This document shows, piece after piece, positions 23,006-34,390 of a stretch of 64,000 bases of DNA. The notes under the pieces were generated by a model, which ran no database searches, was not told where the DNA came from, and was given only the letters and a program-made list of their open reading frames with translations. Position 1 is the stretch's first letter, and every line of letters starts with the position of its first letter. This DNA is from Hibiscus mutabilis (taxonomy: Eukaryota; Streptophyta; Magnoliopsida; Malvales; Malvaceae). Location: NCBI GenBank assembly GCA_019671005.1, contig CM033745.1, positions 31,151,526 to 31,215,525 of the forward strand. Direction: 5' to 3'. The position numbers and the translations under genes were made by a program.

Positions 23006-24913
23006 ATACTTTAACCTCAAATACTTATTTGGGCATACTTTCCAATTCCGTATTCAATTCATCCATGGAAATATAATTAAATATTGGGTAGTTCATACCC
23101 TAAATATAACATAACCATACATACCTGATATATTTAGTGATCAAATGCATCATAGTTCTTCCTTTGGGAATTCTCAATATGTCAAATATAAGTTCATGAT
23201 ATAAACATATAATTATCAAGTAATTATTCATAAGGTAGACTTATCACAAGTCTTCCAAATGATAATCATAATATTATCCATGCATAAAAATGCACTCACC
23301 TTGACACTTTATACTTTGTCAATATTCAACTAGCCTCACTAAGCTTCAGCTCGATCGGTTTTGTGCATAGTCTACAAGTGTATTAAAAATACCATAATCA
23401 CATTCCAAATTATATGTTAGTATCTTACTAACACATAAGCAATATAGGAATAATTTTCCTAAAAAACACCCTAATATTTTCCAAATATTAGTTTCATGAC
23501 ATAAGCCATTTCATCCTCAATACTTTGTTTTTCTTTCAACCTTTACTCAAAGAATGATTTATAACTCATTCTAACCTTAATTCCAGTATAATACTTCCAT
23601 GAAAACAAATTTTCACGTTAGTCCTTAACTTTCTCCAAAATGCTGAATTGGTCCCTAAGCTTTCCAAGATTTTCAAATTAATCCTTATGTTTTTACAAAC
23701 TTCTAAAATGGTCCAAATGACATTTTAAATCTTGTAAAATCATAATTTCAACATTTCAAATTTATGGAATTTTTTCCATAATTTCCCCTAATTCTTACAA
23801 ATTGTCGAATTTACCCCTATGATTTTCCAAGTTTCCAAACTAGTCCACTTAACACTTAAACATCATTTCCAATCTTTCACAATCATTCCCAAATCAATCG
23901 AAACTCAACTTTTCTACCAAAACCCTAACTTTGAACATTTTAGGGTTTAACCATTTCCATGTAGTCTCAACCATCACACAAGCTTTAATATGATTCCACA
24001 ACATCATATTCATCAAAAACTAACCTTATTTCATCCTAATTCAACATCCCCTTTATGCATCAAAATCACAAAACCAAAGTTCTAAGCAAGGAAAGCATGA
24101 AAAAATGGTACCAAAAGATAGAGAATTTCATGGAGATCAATTTCATGTTTCATGCTTTCATCAAAATTCAAACTAAATAAGCTTGAAAATCAAGAAGAAA
24201 ATTTTTTCTTGCTTACCTTGGGGTGTTCGAACAAGGGCTGGAAATAGGCGAAAAATCTTGAAATTTCTCTTAATCCAATTTTGGCAACTTGTCCTTAATA
24301 TAAATAAAATGAATTTAAAATTCATTTTAATGTCAAATGTCCTTTTTACCCTTGAAATATAATGCTCCATACCATGACACATGTCTACCTACCAATCCAA
24401 GGGCCCAAAACAATCCTAGGAGTTAGTGATTACCAACTTTGCCCTTGCCATCTTCAAAAATTACCATCTTGCCATTTTTCATCCAATGGCTAAGATTAAA
24501 CATGGAAAAGTAATATTTAATCCAATGATCCATATTAATTTCATTAAAATAAGACATGAAAATGACCCTTTTACCCTTCCCTTATTTTAGTAAAATATCT
24601 CCTAAAATATCTCATAAAAGATTTCTCATTTATTCAATTAAATCAGATTGTCCAGATTTTTCCCGAGCTTTAAAGCTTTATAGCTCTTAATACAAGCTCC
24701 GTATCAAAAATTCGGGTAACACAAAAATGCCACTCTTGGGGGGTGAACTATTCATTTACAAGACTAAATTACATACTTTTGAAATTTACAACTTAGTCCC
24801 TAGATTTTTTGAAATTTACACTTTGGCACCAAACATTTTGAATTTTACATTTTGGTCACCAAACTTTTCAAGTTTTACATTTTGGTCACTAACCAAAATT
24901 TTGAAGTATTACA
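23006..24913 (-). repeat. G LTR1 (3' LTR, truncated to 1.9 kb)
   Basis: Aligns with LTR2 from 29798 onward almost without change. The outer 1.1 kb found in LTR2 is missing. On the minus strand it starts TGTAATACTTCAAAATT after the polypurine tract. It contains a donor-like CAAG/GTAAGC (minus strand, 24225) and a 69-codon minus frame (24382 to 24173) also open in LTR2 and LTR3. Confidence 0.85.
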
Positions 24914-24914
24914 A

Positions 24915-24927
24915 TTCTCCCCTCCTT
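24915..24927 (-). other. Polypurine tract of G internal 1
   Basis: On the minus strand aaggaggggagaa immediately precedes the LTR start. The same site occurs at 31706-31718 for internal 2. Confidence 0.85.
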
Positions 24928-24930
24928 AAG

Positions 24931-25330
24931 AAAATTTGTCCTCGAATTTTCCTAAGTACTAGGTTGAAAAAGATGCGGATATTGCTTTTTCATTAATTCC
25001 TCAGGTTCCCACGTAGCTTCCTCTACTTTGTGATTTCTCCATAAAACTTTGACTAGAGGAATCTTTTTATTTCTTAGTTGTTTTTCTCTGTGAGCTAATA
25101 TCCTCACAGGTTCCTCCTCGTATGTCAAATCCTGTTGAATCACGATTTCTTCCGGTGTAATAATATGCGAAGGGTCTGATCGATACTTCCTCAACATGGA
25201 TACATGAAAAACATTATGGATCTTACTCATCTCGGGTGGTAATGCTAACTGATATGCCACTGGACCAACCCTTTTTAGAATCTCATAAGGGCCAATAAAT
25301 CTTGGACTAAGATTGGCTTTTCTTCCAAAG
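24931..25330 (-). pseudogene. G copy 1 integrase C-terminus and chromodomain
   Basis: On the minus strand the frame from 25260 reads LALPPEMSKIHNVFHVSML, then SDPSHIITPEEIVIQQDL and VPLVKVLWRNHKVEEATWEP, ending KKQYPHLFQPST before the polypurine tract. The KVLWRNHKVEEATWE block is the chromodomain core, with aromatic residues at the expected chromatin-binding positions. This end of the polyprotein is the best preserved part of G, with no stop in about 100 codons. Upstream it joins GRKANLSPRFIGPYEIL-like sequence after a frame break near 25340. It is an inactive remnant because the enzyme domains upstream are deleted, although the binding module itself could still fold. Confidence 0.88.
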
Positions 25331-26160
25331 CATAATATTTTTTTGCTAGGGTGACCCTTTTAAAAATACCTTATCTTTGACTTCAAACTCAATATTATTT
25401 CTTTTAATATCTAAGTAAGATTTTTGTCGGTCGGAGACAACATTGAGATTATCTTGAATGATTCTTACCTTATCTTCCACCTCTTGAACAAGATCCGGTC
25501 CAATAACCTTTCCATCCTCAAGCTCGAACCAAATTAATGGCGTTCTACATTTCCTCCCATTTAATGCTTCGTAAGGAGCCATCTTTATGCTTGATTGATA
25601 ACTATTGTTATAAGCGAATTCTGCCAATGGGAGATACTTTTCCCAAGAACCCGCAAAATTTATTACACACGCACTAAGTATATCACCCATATTGCATCCT
25701 TTTTACTTGGCATCAAAGGCAAGCCCGTTACAAAATCCATAGTAACTCTTTCATATTTCCACTGTGGAATGAAAATTGGTTGAAGTAATCCGGATGGTAC
25801 CTGATATTCTGTCTTTACTTGTTGACAAGTCAAACACTTGGCAACAAATTCTGTGATGGCTTGCTTCATGCCGGGCCACCAAAAATGACTTTTCACATCT
25901 TGATACATTTTGTTACCACCTGGATGCATAGTTAAAGGGCTGTAATGAGCTTTAGAAAGTATTTCTTTCTTCATTTCATCATCCTCAGGAACGTATAAAC
26001 GTCCTTTATAATATAAGCAACCATTAGACTTTATTTCAAAGTCTTTAGATTCACCACTTTCTATTTGTTTTAATCTTTCCAAGTACCTTTCATCTTTGGC
26101 TTGTAAGTCTTTAATTCTCTCTATCAAAGTTGGCTTGATTTGAAATTCTGCCACTAATGC
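25331..26160 (-). pseudogene. G copy 1 integrase with core deletion
   Basis: The minus-strand frame 26154-25663 contains the zinc module (HYSPLTMHPGGNKMY, then CLTC) and the first catalytic Asp in MDFVTGLP. After DAIWVI the sequence jumps directly to GDILSACVINFAGSWEKYL, which normally lies more than 100 residues later. The second Asp and the catalytic Glu are therefore deleted. The junction is at about 25680-25690 and copy 2 has the same junction. The second frame (25690-25346) continues LAEFAYNNSYQSSIKMAP and FEVKDKVFLKGSP. The deleted integrase could not act, so G needed integrase in trans if it ever moved in this form. Confidence 0.9.
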
Positions 26161-26640
26161 ACCGTTTTCCTGTATTTTTTAATTTGACATTCAGGACTCT
26201 CAAGGCAAAAAAAAATTCGGCTAAGTGCGTCTGCTACCACATTAGCCTTTCCTGGACGATAATCGATAATTACATCATAATCCTTGATTAATTCTATCCA
26301 TCTTCTCTGCCTCAAATTGAGATCCTTTTGGGATAACAAGTGCTTCGAACTTTTATGGTCAGTGAAAATATGGCATTTTCACAATATAAGTAGTGTCGCC
26401 AAATTTTTAGAGCAAACACCACTGCATCCAACTCTAAATCATGAGTGGGATAGTTTCTCTCATGAATTTTGAGTTGAAGGGGAAACATAAGCTACCACCT
26501 TTCCTTCTTGCATCAGCACACATCCCAAATCATTATGGGAAGCATTGTTATATATTACAATTCTTTTCCAAGTTCTGGTTGCACTAAAACAGGAGCTTCT
26601 GTCAGAATCTTCTTTAATTGATCAAAGCTTTCTTGACATT
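26161..26640 (-). pseudogene. G copy 1 RNase H
   Basis: Minus-strand RNase H remains: YNNASHNDLGCVLMQEGKVV, NYPTHDLELDAVVFALKI, then LSQKDLNLRQRRW and DYRPGKANVVADALS near 26240-26300. The first Asp position reads Asn (YNNAS instead of YSDAS), so catalysis would be lost. The Glu in DLELD is present. Frame shifts occur near 26340 and 26480. The region joins RT remnants upstream through the large RT deletion and integrase downstream after an in-frame stop near 26154-26180. Its partner in copy 2 differs by several small changes. Confidence 0.87.
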
Positions 26641-27233
26641 TTTAATTGATGATATCCTGATCAGAGATCAATCTTAGAGAACATTGTTACTCCCTTAAGT
26701 TGATCAATAAAATCATCTATCCTTGGTAAAGGGTACTTGTTCTTTATCGTTACTTTGCTAAGTTGACGATAATCTACATACAGTCTTACTGATCCGTCTT
26801 TCTTCTTTACAAACAGAACTGAAGCCCCCCAGGGTGATATACTAGGCCGTATAAAACCTCGGTCTTATAATTCTTTCATCTGAGCTTTTAACTCTCTAAA
26901 CTCGGTAAGGGCCATCCTGTAAGGTGCTATTGATATTGATGTTGTTCCAGGAAGCACATCAATACCAAATTCCACCTCTCGATCAGGGGGTAGACTTGGT
27001 AATTCATCCGGAAAAACATATGGATATTCTCATACCATTGGTAAATTTTCTAGATCTATCTTTATTTCTGGAGCACTTATCACATGAGGTAAATAAGCTT
27101 CATATTCACATGATAACAAGTTTTCAGTAGCTATAGATGCAATCTCATGGCTTAAATAATTCTGCCTTTCACCCTCAAATACTATTTTCGAACCCTCTGA
27201 TCCTTTTAAGACTACCCTTTTTTTAATCAGCAT
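26641..27233 (-). pseudogene. G copy 1 protease-RT linker and RT with palm deletion
   Basis: The minus-strand frame 27233-27030 is the linker between protease and RT (VLKGSEGSKIVFEGE ... EAYLPHV). It continues into the RT N-terminus: PDELPSLPPDREVEF, PGTTSISIAPYRMAL, LFVKKKDGSVRLYVDYRQL and FSKIDL. Just after SGYHQLK, near 26640-26660, the sequence jumps to the RNase H approach (SRKLSIKE-like, then VLVQPELGKE in another frame). The whole palm and thumb, including YxDD, is missing. A caattaaa-like repeat at the junction suggests a short-homology deletion. Copy 2 has the identical junction, so the loss predates the duplication. Confidence 0.88.
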
Positions 27234-27600
27234 TCAACCGTAGTATCATATGCCGATAGCCAATCCATTCCAAGAATAATTTCAAATTCTTGGAAAGGCA
27301 ATTCCATAAGACCAGCAGGAAATTCTATTGCTTGAATTCTTAAAGGACATTTATTTCATATTCTACTCACTCTAGCACTTTGTCCTTTTGGGTTGACGGC
27401 AACTATCTCACTCAAAATTAGTTCTAATGGGATGTTTCCTTTAAATATTACTTTAGAACTAATGTATGAATGAGTATAGCCTGGATCAATCAAGATAAAA
27501 ATAGGCTGCCAAAGAGTTCGACCATACCGCAACAATCTCTGCATCATTTCGATCCTCAACAATTTTGATGTTGTATACCTAAATCAGTAGCTCTACCTTC
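27234..27600 (-). pseudogene. G copy 1 aspartic protease
   Basis: The minus strand shows ILIDPGYTHSYISSKVIF in the active-site position, with DPG in place of the usual DSG, and VNPKGQSARVSRI downstream. EIILGMDWLSAYDTTV marks the C-terminal half. Small deletions relative to copy 2 (near 27350 and 27510-27530) shift the frame, so the domain is split in copy 1 but continuous for about 99 codons in copy 2. Ser to Pro at the catalytic triad would impair activity. The family assignment is firm from the paired motifs and the position between gag knuckle and RT. Confidence 0.86.
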
Positions 27601-28640
27601 TTGATTGGGTGTTGATGCAGATGTTCCCGCTTTTCCACCTTTGTTTCCCTTGCCCCTTTAAGGCACTTGCAACAAACTGATCACGGATGAAGCTCGGACA
27701 ATTTTTCTTGAAGTGCCCACTTGTCCACAATGGAAACATTCCCGATCAACCAAAGATTGACCAGGATGCCTCTTTCCACAATGCTCACATTCTATAATGG
27801 GCCAATTTCAGAACCTCGAGTACCCATAGTATTTATCTGAGACTGGTTCGATTTTCCTCCTGCATACCCCTTTTTAACTGAAGAGGCTAAAGCTACAGGA
27901 TGGTGCTATGACATTCCTTTATCATGCGTTTAAACGAAGATGCAAAGAATGAACCTCTAGACCTTTTCTCAATTTGACTCTGCTTTTCTTCCTTCTCCTT
28001 GAGGTCCACTCTTTCTATAGTATTGGCTCAATTCACCATTTCTTGAAAATTAGTGAAATTACGAGAAACCAATATCCTTTTATATTGTGAATCCAAACCA
28101 GCAATAAATCTATTGATTCTAGACTTTTCTGTTGGAATGAGCTCAGTTGCAAACCGGGTTAATCTATTGAATTTGCATTCGTATTCATAAACTGATTTGC
28201 CATGTTGTTTAGCAACATAAATTGTTGTCTCATATCTTCAACAAATACTTCTCCAATATACATTTCTTTGAATTCTTGAAAGAAGAATTCTCAAGTAACT
28301 CGCTCCGAGTACTTGTGCGATTATCACATTCCACCATACACCGGCTTGTCCCATCAATAGAGATACTACTCCTTTTAATTTTCCTTGATTATCATAAGGA
28401 ATCCTATTTAATATGATCTTTATATCATTTAACCAATAATCGGCAACCATAGGATCTTCATCAGATTACCCCCCAGAATTTTGGTGCCCCAATTTTCCTT
28501 AATTCCTTTGGGGACCGAATCTTGATGCATGTCGATTTAGGATTGCCTCAATGACTGTAAAAATAAGCCTTGATCTTATGCCGACATATTTCTTTGTTCC
28601 TGAGCACGATACTCTACATTCTCGCTGAGTCGGATGCTCT
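27601..28640 (-). pseudogene. G copy 1 gag, broken
   Basis: Nucleocapsid precursor on the minus strand. The N-terminal part is seen at 28450-28238 (MVADYWLNDIKIILNRI, GVVSLLMGQAGVWWNVI), typical of the retrotransposon gag domain with its WW motif. The zinc-knuckle region (about 27690-27770) is degraded by one-base losses relative to copy 2, where the knuckle is intact. Single-base differences cluster here (27.3-28.65 kb). The upstream start is lost in the junction with LTR2 at 28672, which also removes leader and primer site. Confidence 0.82.
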
Positions 28641-28672
28641 AAATTTTGCTGAACTCAAGTGGTTACCCAATA

Positions 28673-31600
28673 CTAGTATAGAGTGTCACATGATGTTTAA
28701 ACCATATTTTATGCTATCCAAACAAGTCAAAAATGACGATTTAAAATTTTTCCTTTTTAATCGCGTAAAATTTATTTCCAATTTTTAATCCATCAGAGAG
28801 ACCTCGATTTCAGACAGCAACTTGGCAATTTTTAACTATACTATGCAATTAACAAAACAGCCTAAAAATTGCCTAAAATAAAAATCATTTTGATTACTCT
28901 AAAATTTCATTATTATAATCTTACCCGATTTTCGTTACTAGCAATTTCATTAAACTAGTATCCATTTAAATAAAACTCAATATCATATACTAACCACTTA
29001 TCTAGATATTATTATTACAATCCATATCTAGACTAGTTTGAAAGGAGCTACTATTTATTTATACATGCCAACTAGAAATATCAAAATACATCAATGATGT
29101 AATTACCGATACTGCATATATCCCCTTTGATAGTGATGCCTTACTCCTTACTCCGAACCGGGTTTTCTACCTACGCGTAAAAAACCATCACACTCTAAGT
29201 ATATACTTAGTGAGGCATTATAATTATTTAATATAAATCAACATGCTTGAATTATATCAATAATATAATAAACATGCAGTTTGATCACTATTCCTTTATT
29301 TCCCTTATGTTAATCAAATATTAACATAATATAATCCGGATTCATAAATCATATTATTATCTTTGCCATTATCCGAGAATTTACCTACTTTCTGAATTAT
29401 TTACCATTTATTATCCGAGAGTTCACTTACTCTCTAACTTATTCACCATTTATTATCATTTTCCGAGAGTTCACTTACTCTTTAATTTATTTACCATTTA
29501 TTATCATTTTCTGAGAGTTCATTTACTCTCTAACTTATTCACCATTTATTATCATTTTTCGAGAGTTCAGATTACTTGTATTCACCATTTATTTTCATTT
29601 TTAAGTTCATTACTCTCTAATTTATTCATCATTTATTATCAAATAAATTATTGCCCAACATAGTTTTGAGGAATTGAGTACTCTCAAAACCGCACCAAAA
29701 GTGCTAATAAACATCATTTATCAGACCGCGCATAAGTCAAAGAACCACACCTAAGTGTTAATAAACCGCACATAAACCGCTGGACTCTATGGCATAAATA
29801 CTTTAACCTCAAATACTTATTTGGGCATACTTTCCAATTCCGTATTCAATTCATCCATGGAAATATAATTAAATATTGGGTAGTTCATACCCTAAATATA
29901 ACATAACCATACATACCTGATATATTTAGTGATCAAATGCATCATAGTTCTTCCTTTGGGAATTCTCAATATGTCAAATATAAGTTCATGATATAAACAT
30001 ATAATTATCAAGTAATTATTCATAAGGTAGACTTATCACAAGTCTTCCAAATGATAATCATAATATTATCCATGCATAAAAATGCACTCACCTTGACACT
30101 TTATACTTTGTCAATATTCAACTAGCCTCACTAAGCTTCAGCTCGATCGGTTTTGTGCATAGTCTACAAGTGTATTAAAAATACCATAATCACATTCCAA
30201 ATTATATGTTAGTATCTTACTAACACATAAGCAATATAGGAATAATTTTCCTAAAAAACACCCTAATATTTTCCAAATATTAGTTTCATGACATAAGCCA
30301 TTTCATCCTCAATACTTTGTTTTTCTTTCAACCTTTACTCAAAGAATGATTTATAACTCATTCTAACCTTAATTCCAACATAATACTTCCATGAAAACAA
30401 ATTTTCACGTTAGTCCTTAACTTTCTCCAAAATGCTGAATTGGTCCCCAAACTTTCCAAGATTTTCAAATTAATCCTTATGTTTTTACAAACTTCTAAAA
30501 TGGTCCAAATGACATTTTAAATCTTGTAAAATCATAATTTCAACATTTCAAATTTATGGAATTTTTTCCATAATTTCCCTAATTCTTACAAATTGTCGAA
30601 TTTACCCCTATGATTTTCCAAGTTTCCAAACTAGTCCACTTAACACTTAAACATCATTTCCAATCTTTCACAATCATTCCCAAATCAATCAATCCAAACT
30701 CAACTTTTCTACCAAAACCCTAACTTTGAACATTTTAGGGTTTAACCATTTCCATGTAGTCTCAACCATCACACAAGATTTAATATGATTCCACAACATC
30801 ATATTCATCAAAAACTAACCTTATTTCATCCTAATTCAACATCCCCTTTGTGCATCAAAATCACAAAACCAAAGTTCTAAGCAAGGAAAGCATGAAAAAT
30901 GGTACCAAAAGATAGAGAATTTCATGGAGATCAATTTCATGTTTCATGCTTTCATCAAAATTCAAACTAAATAAGCTTGAAAATCAAGAAGAAAAATTTT
31001 TCTTGCTTACCTTGGGGTGTTCGAACAAGGGCTGGAAATAGGCGAAAAATCTTGAAATTTCTCTTAATCCAATTTTGGCAACTTGTCCTTAATATAAATA
31101 AAATGAATTTAAAATTCATTTTAATGTCAAATGTCCTTTTTACCCTTGAAATATAATGCTCCATACCATGACACATGTCTACCTACCAATCCAAGGGCCC
31201 AAAACAATCCAAGGAGTTAGTGATTACCAACTTTGCCCTTGCCATCTTCAAAAATTACCATCTTGCCATTTTTCATCCAATGGCTAAGATTAAACATGGA
31301 AAAGTAATATTTAATCCAATGATCCATATTAATTTCATTAAAATAAGACATGAAAATGACCCTTTTACCCTTCCCTTATTTTAGTAAAATATCTACTAAA
31401 ATATCTCAAAAAGATTTCTCATTTATTCAATTAAATCAGTTGTCCAGTTTTTTCCGAGCTTTAAAGCTTTATAGCTCTTAATACAAGCTCCGTATCAAAA
31501 ATTCGGGTAACACAAAAATGCCACTCTTGGGGGGTGAACTATTCATTTACAAGACTAAATTACATACTTTTGAAATTTACAACTTAGTCCCTAGATTTTT

Positions 31601-31704
31601 TGAAATTTACACTTTGGCACCAAACATTTTGAATTTTACATTTTGGTCACCAAACTTTTCAAGTTTTACATTTTGGTCACTAACCAAAATTTTGAAGTAT
31701 TACA
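28673..31704 (-). repeat. G LTR2 (shared middle LTR, about 3.0 kb)
   Basis: Serves as 3' LTR of internal 2 and stands where the 5' LTR of internal 1 should be. Its plus-strand left edge starts at ttacccaatactag, lacking the first ~23 bp present in LTR3 (35700-35722). The adjacent primer site of internal 1 is also deleted. Its right part is almost identical to LTR1. LTR3 is more diverged. Confidence 0.87.
29358..29645 (-). repeat. 48-bp tandem array in G LTR2
   Basis: The phrase gagagttca recurs at 29417, 29465, 29513 and 29561 (period 48), with diverged units on both sides. Units read like ccgagagttcacttactc plus a TA-rich half. Confidence 0.85.
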
Positions 31705-31705
31705 A

Positions 31706-32121
31706 TTCTCCCCTCCTTAAGAAAATTTGTCCTCGAATTTTCCTAAGTACTAGGTTGAAAAAGATGCGGATATTGCTTTTTCATTAATTCCTCAGGTTCC
31801 CACGTAGCTTCCTCTACTTTGTGATTTCTCCATAAAACTTTGACTAGAGGAATCTTTTTATTTCTTAGTTGTTTTTCTCTGTGAGCTAATATCCTCACAG
31901 GTTCCTCCTCGTATGTCAAATCCTGTTGAATCACGATTTCTTCCGGTGTAATAATATGCGAAGGGTCTGATCGATACTTCCTCAACATGGATACATGAAA
32001 AACATTATGGATCTTACTCATCTCGGGTGGTAATGCTAACTGATATGCCACTGGACCAACCCTTTTTAGAATCTCATAAGGGCCAATAAATCTTGGACTA
32101 AGATTGGCTTTTCTTCCAAAG
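31706..32121 (-). pseudogene. G copy 2 polypurine tract, chromodomain and integrase C-terminus
   Basis: Second copy of the G polyprotein tail, offset by 6791 bp from copy 1 and identical in protein sequence over the open frame 32051-31743 (102 codons). It contains NVFHVSML, SDPSHIITPEE and the chromodomain core VPLVKVLWRNHKVEEATWEP. The polypurine tract at 31706-31718 precedes LTR2. The same frame break occurs upstream near 32130. Because copies 1 and 2 agree perfectly here, the duplication is recent compared with the decay that broke other parts of the gene. Confidence 0.88.
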
Positions 32122-32951
32122 CATAATATTTTTTTGCTAGGGTGACCCTTTTAAAAATACCTTATCTTTGACTTCAAACTCAATATTATTTCTTTTAATA
32201 TCTAAGTAAGATTTTTGTCGGTCGGAGACAACATTGAGATTATCTTGAATGATTCTTACCTTATCTTCCACCTCTTGAACAAGATCCGGTCCAATAACCT
32301 TTCCATCCTCAAGCTCGAACCAAATTAATGGCGTTCTACATTTCCTCCCATTTAATGCTTCGTAAGGAGCCATCTTTATGCTTGATTGATAACTATTGTT
32401 ATAAGCGAATTCTGCCAATGGGAGATACTTTTCCCAAGAACCCGCAAAATTTATTACACACGCACTAAGTATATCACCCATATTGCATCCTTTTTACTTG
32501 GCATCAAAGGCAAGCCCGTTACAAAATCCATAGTAACTCTTTCATATTTCCACTGTGGAATGAAAATTGGTTGAAGTAATCCGGATGGTACCTGATATTC
32601 TGTCTTTACTTGTTGACAAGTCAAACACTTGGCAACAAATTCTGTGATGGCTTGCTTCATGCCAGGCCACCAAAAATGACTTTTCACATCTTGATACATT
32701 TTGTTACCACCTGGATGCATAGTTAAAGGGCTGTAATGAGCTTTAGAAAGTATTTCTTTCTTCATTTCATCATCCTCAGGAACGTATAAACGTCCTTTAT
32801 AATATAAGCACCCATTAGACTTTATTTCAAAGTCTTTAGATTCACCACTTTCTATTTGTTTTAATCTTTCCAAGTACCTTTCATCTTTGGCTTGTAAGTC
32901 TTTAATTCTCTCTATCAAAGTTGGCTTGATTTGAAATTCTGCCACTAATGC
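32122..32951 (-). pseudogene. G copy 2 integrase with the same core deletion
   Basis: Frames 32945-32454 and 32481-32137 repeat copy 1: HYSPLTMHPGGNKMY and CLTC zinc ligands, first Asp in MDFVTGLP, then the jump after DAIWVI to GDILSACVINF. The second Asp and Glu of the D-D-E triad are missing. Differences from copy 1 are a few single bases (for example ccaggcc at 32661 against ccgggcc in copy 1) and do not alter the layout. The identical deletion junction shows common descent after the element had already lost integrase function. Confidence 0.9.
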
Positions 32952-33431
32952 ACCGTTTTCCTGTATTTTTTAATTTGACATTCAGGACTCTCAAGGCAAA
33001 AAAAAATTCGGCTAAGTGCGTCTGCTACCACATTAGCCTTTCCTGGACGATAATCGATAATTACATCATAATCCTTGATTAATTCTATCCATCTTCTCTA
33101 ACTTAAATTGAGATCCTTTTGGGATAACAAGTGCTTCGAACTTTTATGGTCAGTGAAAATATGGCATTTTCACAATATAAGTAGTGTCGCCAAATTTTTA
33201 GAGCAAACACCACTGCATCCAACTCTAAATCATGAGTGGGATAGTTTCTCTCATGAATTTTGAGTTGAAGGGGAACATAAGCTACCACCTTTCCTTCTTG
33301 CATCAGCACACATCCCAAATCATTATGGGAAGCATTGTTATATATTACAATTCTTTTCCAAGTTAAGTTGCACTAAAGCAGAGCTTACATCGAATCTTCT
33401 TTAATTGATCAAAGCTTTCTTGACATTTTTA
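32952..33431 (-). pseudogene. G copy 2 RNase H
   Basis: Minus-strand frame 33318-33103 reads GCVLMQEGKVVAYVPLQLKI and NYPTHDLELDAVVFALKIWR, then loses frame after LYCENAIF. The end RPGKANVVADALS lies near 33030-33060 in another frame. The YSDAS motif reads YNNAS, as in copy 1, so the first catalytic Asp is lost in both. The stretch around 33360-33395 differs in several bases and gaps from the matching part of copy 1 (26570-26605), a local island of divergence in an otherwise near-identical pair. Confidence 0.86.
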
Positions 33432-34013
33432 ATTGATGATATCCTGATCAGAGATCAATCTTAGAGAACATTGTTACTCCCTTAAGTTGATCAATAAAAT
33501 CATCTATCCTTGGTAAAGGGTACTTGTTCTTTATCGTTACTTTGCTAAGTTGACGATAATCTACATACAGTCTTACTGATCCGTCTTTCTTCTTTACAAA
33601 CAGAACTGAAGCCCCCGAGGGTGATATACTAGGCCGTATAAAACCTCGGTCTTATAATTCTTTCATCTGAGCTTTTAACTCTCTAAACTCGGTAAGGGCC
33701 ATCCTGTAAGGTGCTATTGATATTGATGTTGTTCCAGGAAGCACATCAATACCAAATTCCACCTCTCGATCAGGGGGTAGACTTGGTAATTCATCCGGAA
33801 AAACATATGGATATTCTCATACCATTGGTAAATTTTCTAGATCTATCTTTATTTCTGGAGCACTTATCACATGAGGTAAATAAGCTTCATATTCACATGA
33901 TAACAAGTTTTCAGTAGCTATAGATGCAATCTCATGGCTTAAATAATTCTGCCTTTCACCCTCAAATACTATTTTCGAACCCTCTGATCCTTTTAAGACT
34001 ACCCTTTTTTTAA
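33432..34013 (-). pseudogene. G copy 2 protease-RT linker and RT with palm deletion
   Basis: Same layout as copy 1: the linker (EAYLPHVI in the frame 34020-33817), PDELPSLPPDREVEF, PYRMAL, FVKKKDGSVRLYVDYRQL, FSKIDL and SGYHQLK, then the deletion that joins to the RNase H approach. The YxDD active site is absent. One base difference near 33616 (ccccgaggg against ccccccaggg-like sequence in copy 1) restores the usual proline-glycine context in copy 2. A stop interrupts the linker-RT connection near 33816 in both copies. Confidence 0.88.
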
Positions 34014-34390
34014 TCAGCATTCAACCGTAGTATCATATGCCGATAGCCAATCCATTCCAAGAATAATTTCAAATTCTTGGAAAGGCAATTCCATAAGACC
34101 AGCAGGAAATTCTATTGCTTGAATTCTTAAAGGACATTTCTTGCATATTCTACTCACTCTAGCACTTTGTCCTTTTGGGTTGACGGCAACTATCTCACTC
34201 AAAATTAGTTCTAATGGGATGTTTCCTTTAAATATTACTTTAGAACTAATGTATGAATGAGTATAGCCTGGATCAATCAAGATAAAAATAGGCCTGCCAA
34301 AGAGTTCGACCATACCTGCAACAATCTCTGCATCATTTCGATCCTCAACAATTTTGATGTTGTATACCTAAACTGTAGCTCTACCTTCTT
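34014..34390 (-). pseudogene. G copy 2 aspartic protease
   Basis: A continuous minus-strand frame (34313-34014, 99 codons) covers most of the domain: GRPIFILIDPGYTHSYISSK at the active site, KGQSARVSRICKKCPLRI in the middle and FEIILGMDWLSAYDTTVEC at the end. The DPG in place of DSG is shared with copy 1. This copy lacks the small deletions that split the copy 1 frame and so shows what the parental G protease looked like. It lies between the zinc knuckle and the RT linker as expected for gypsy polyproteins. Confidence 0.88.

Noticed and set aside
24727..24996. 89-codon plus frame, repeated at 31518-31787
   Set aside because: Opposite strand to G, built from the repeated phrase tttacattttggtcac at the LTR start and running into the chromodomain antisense. 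Duplicated only because G is duplicated.
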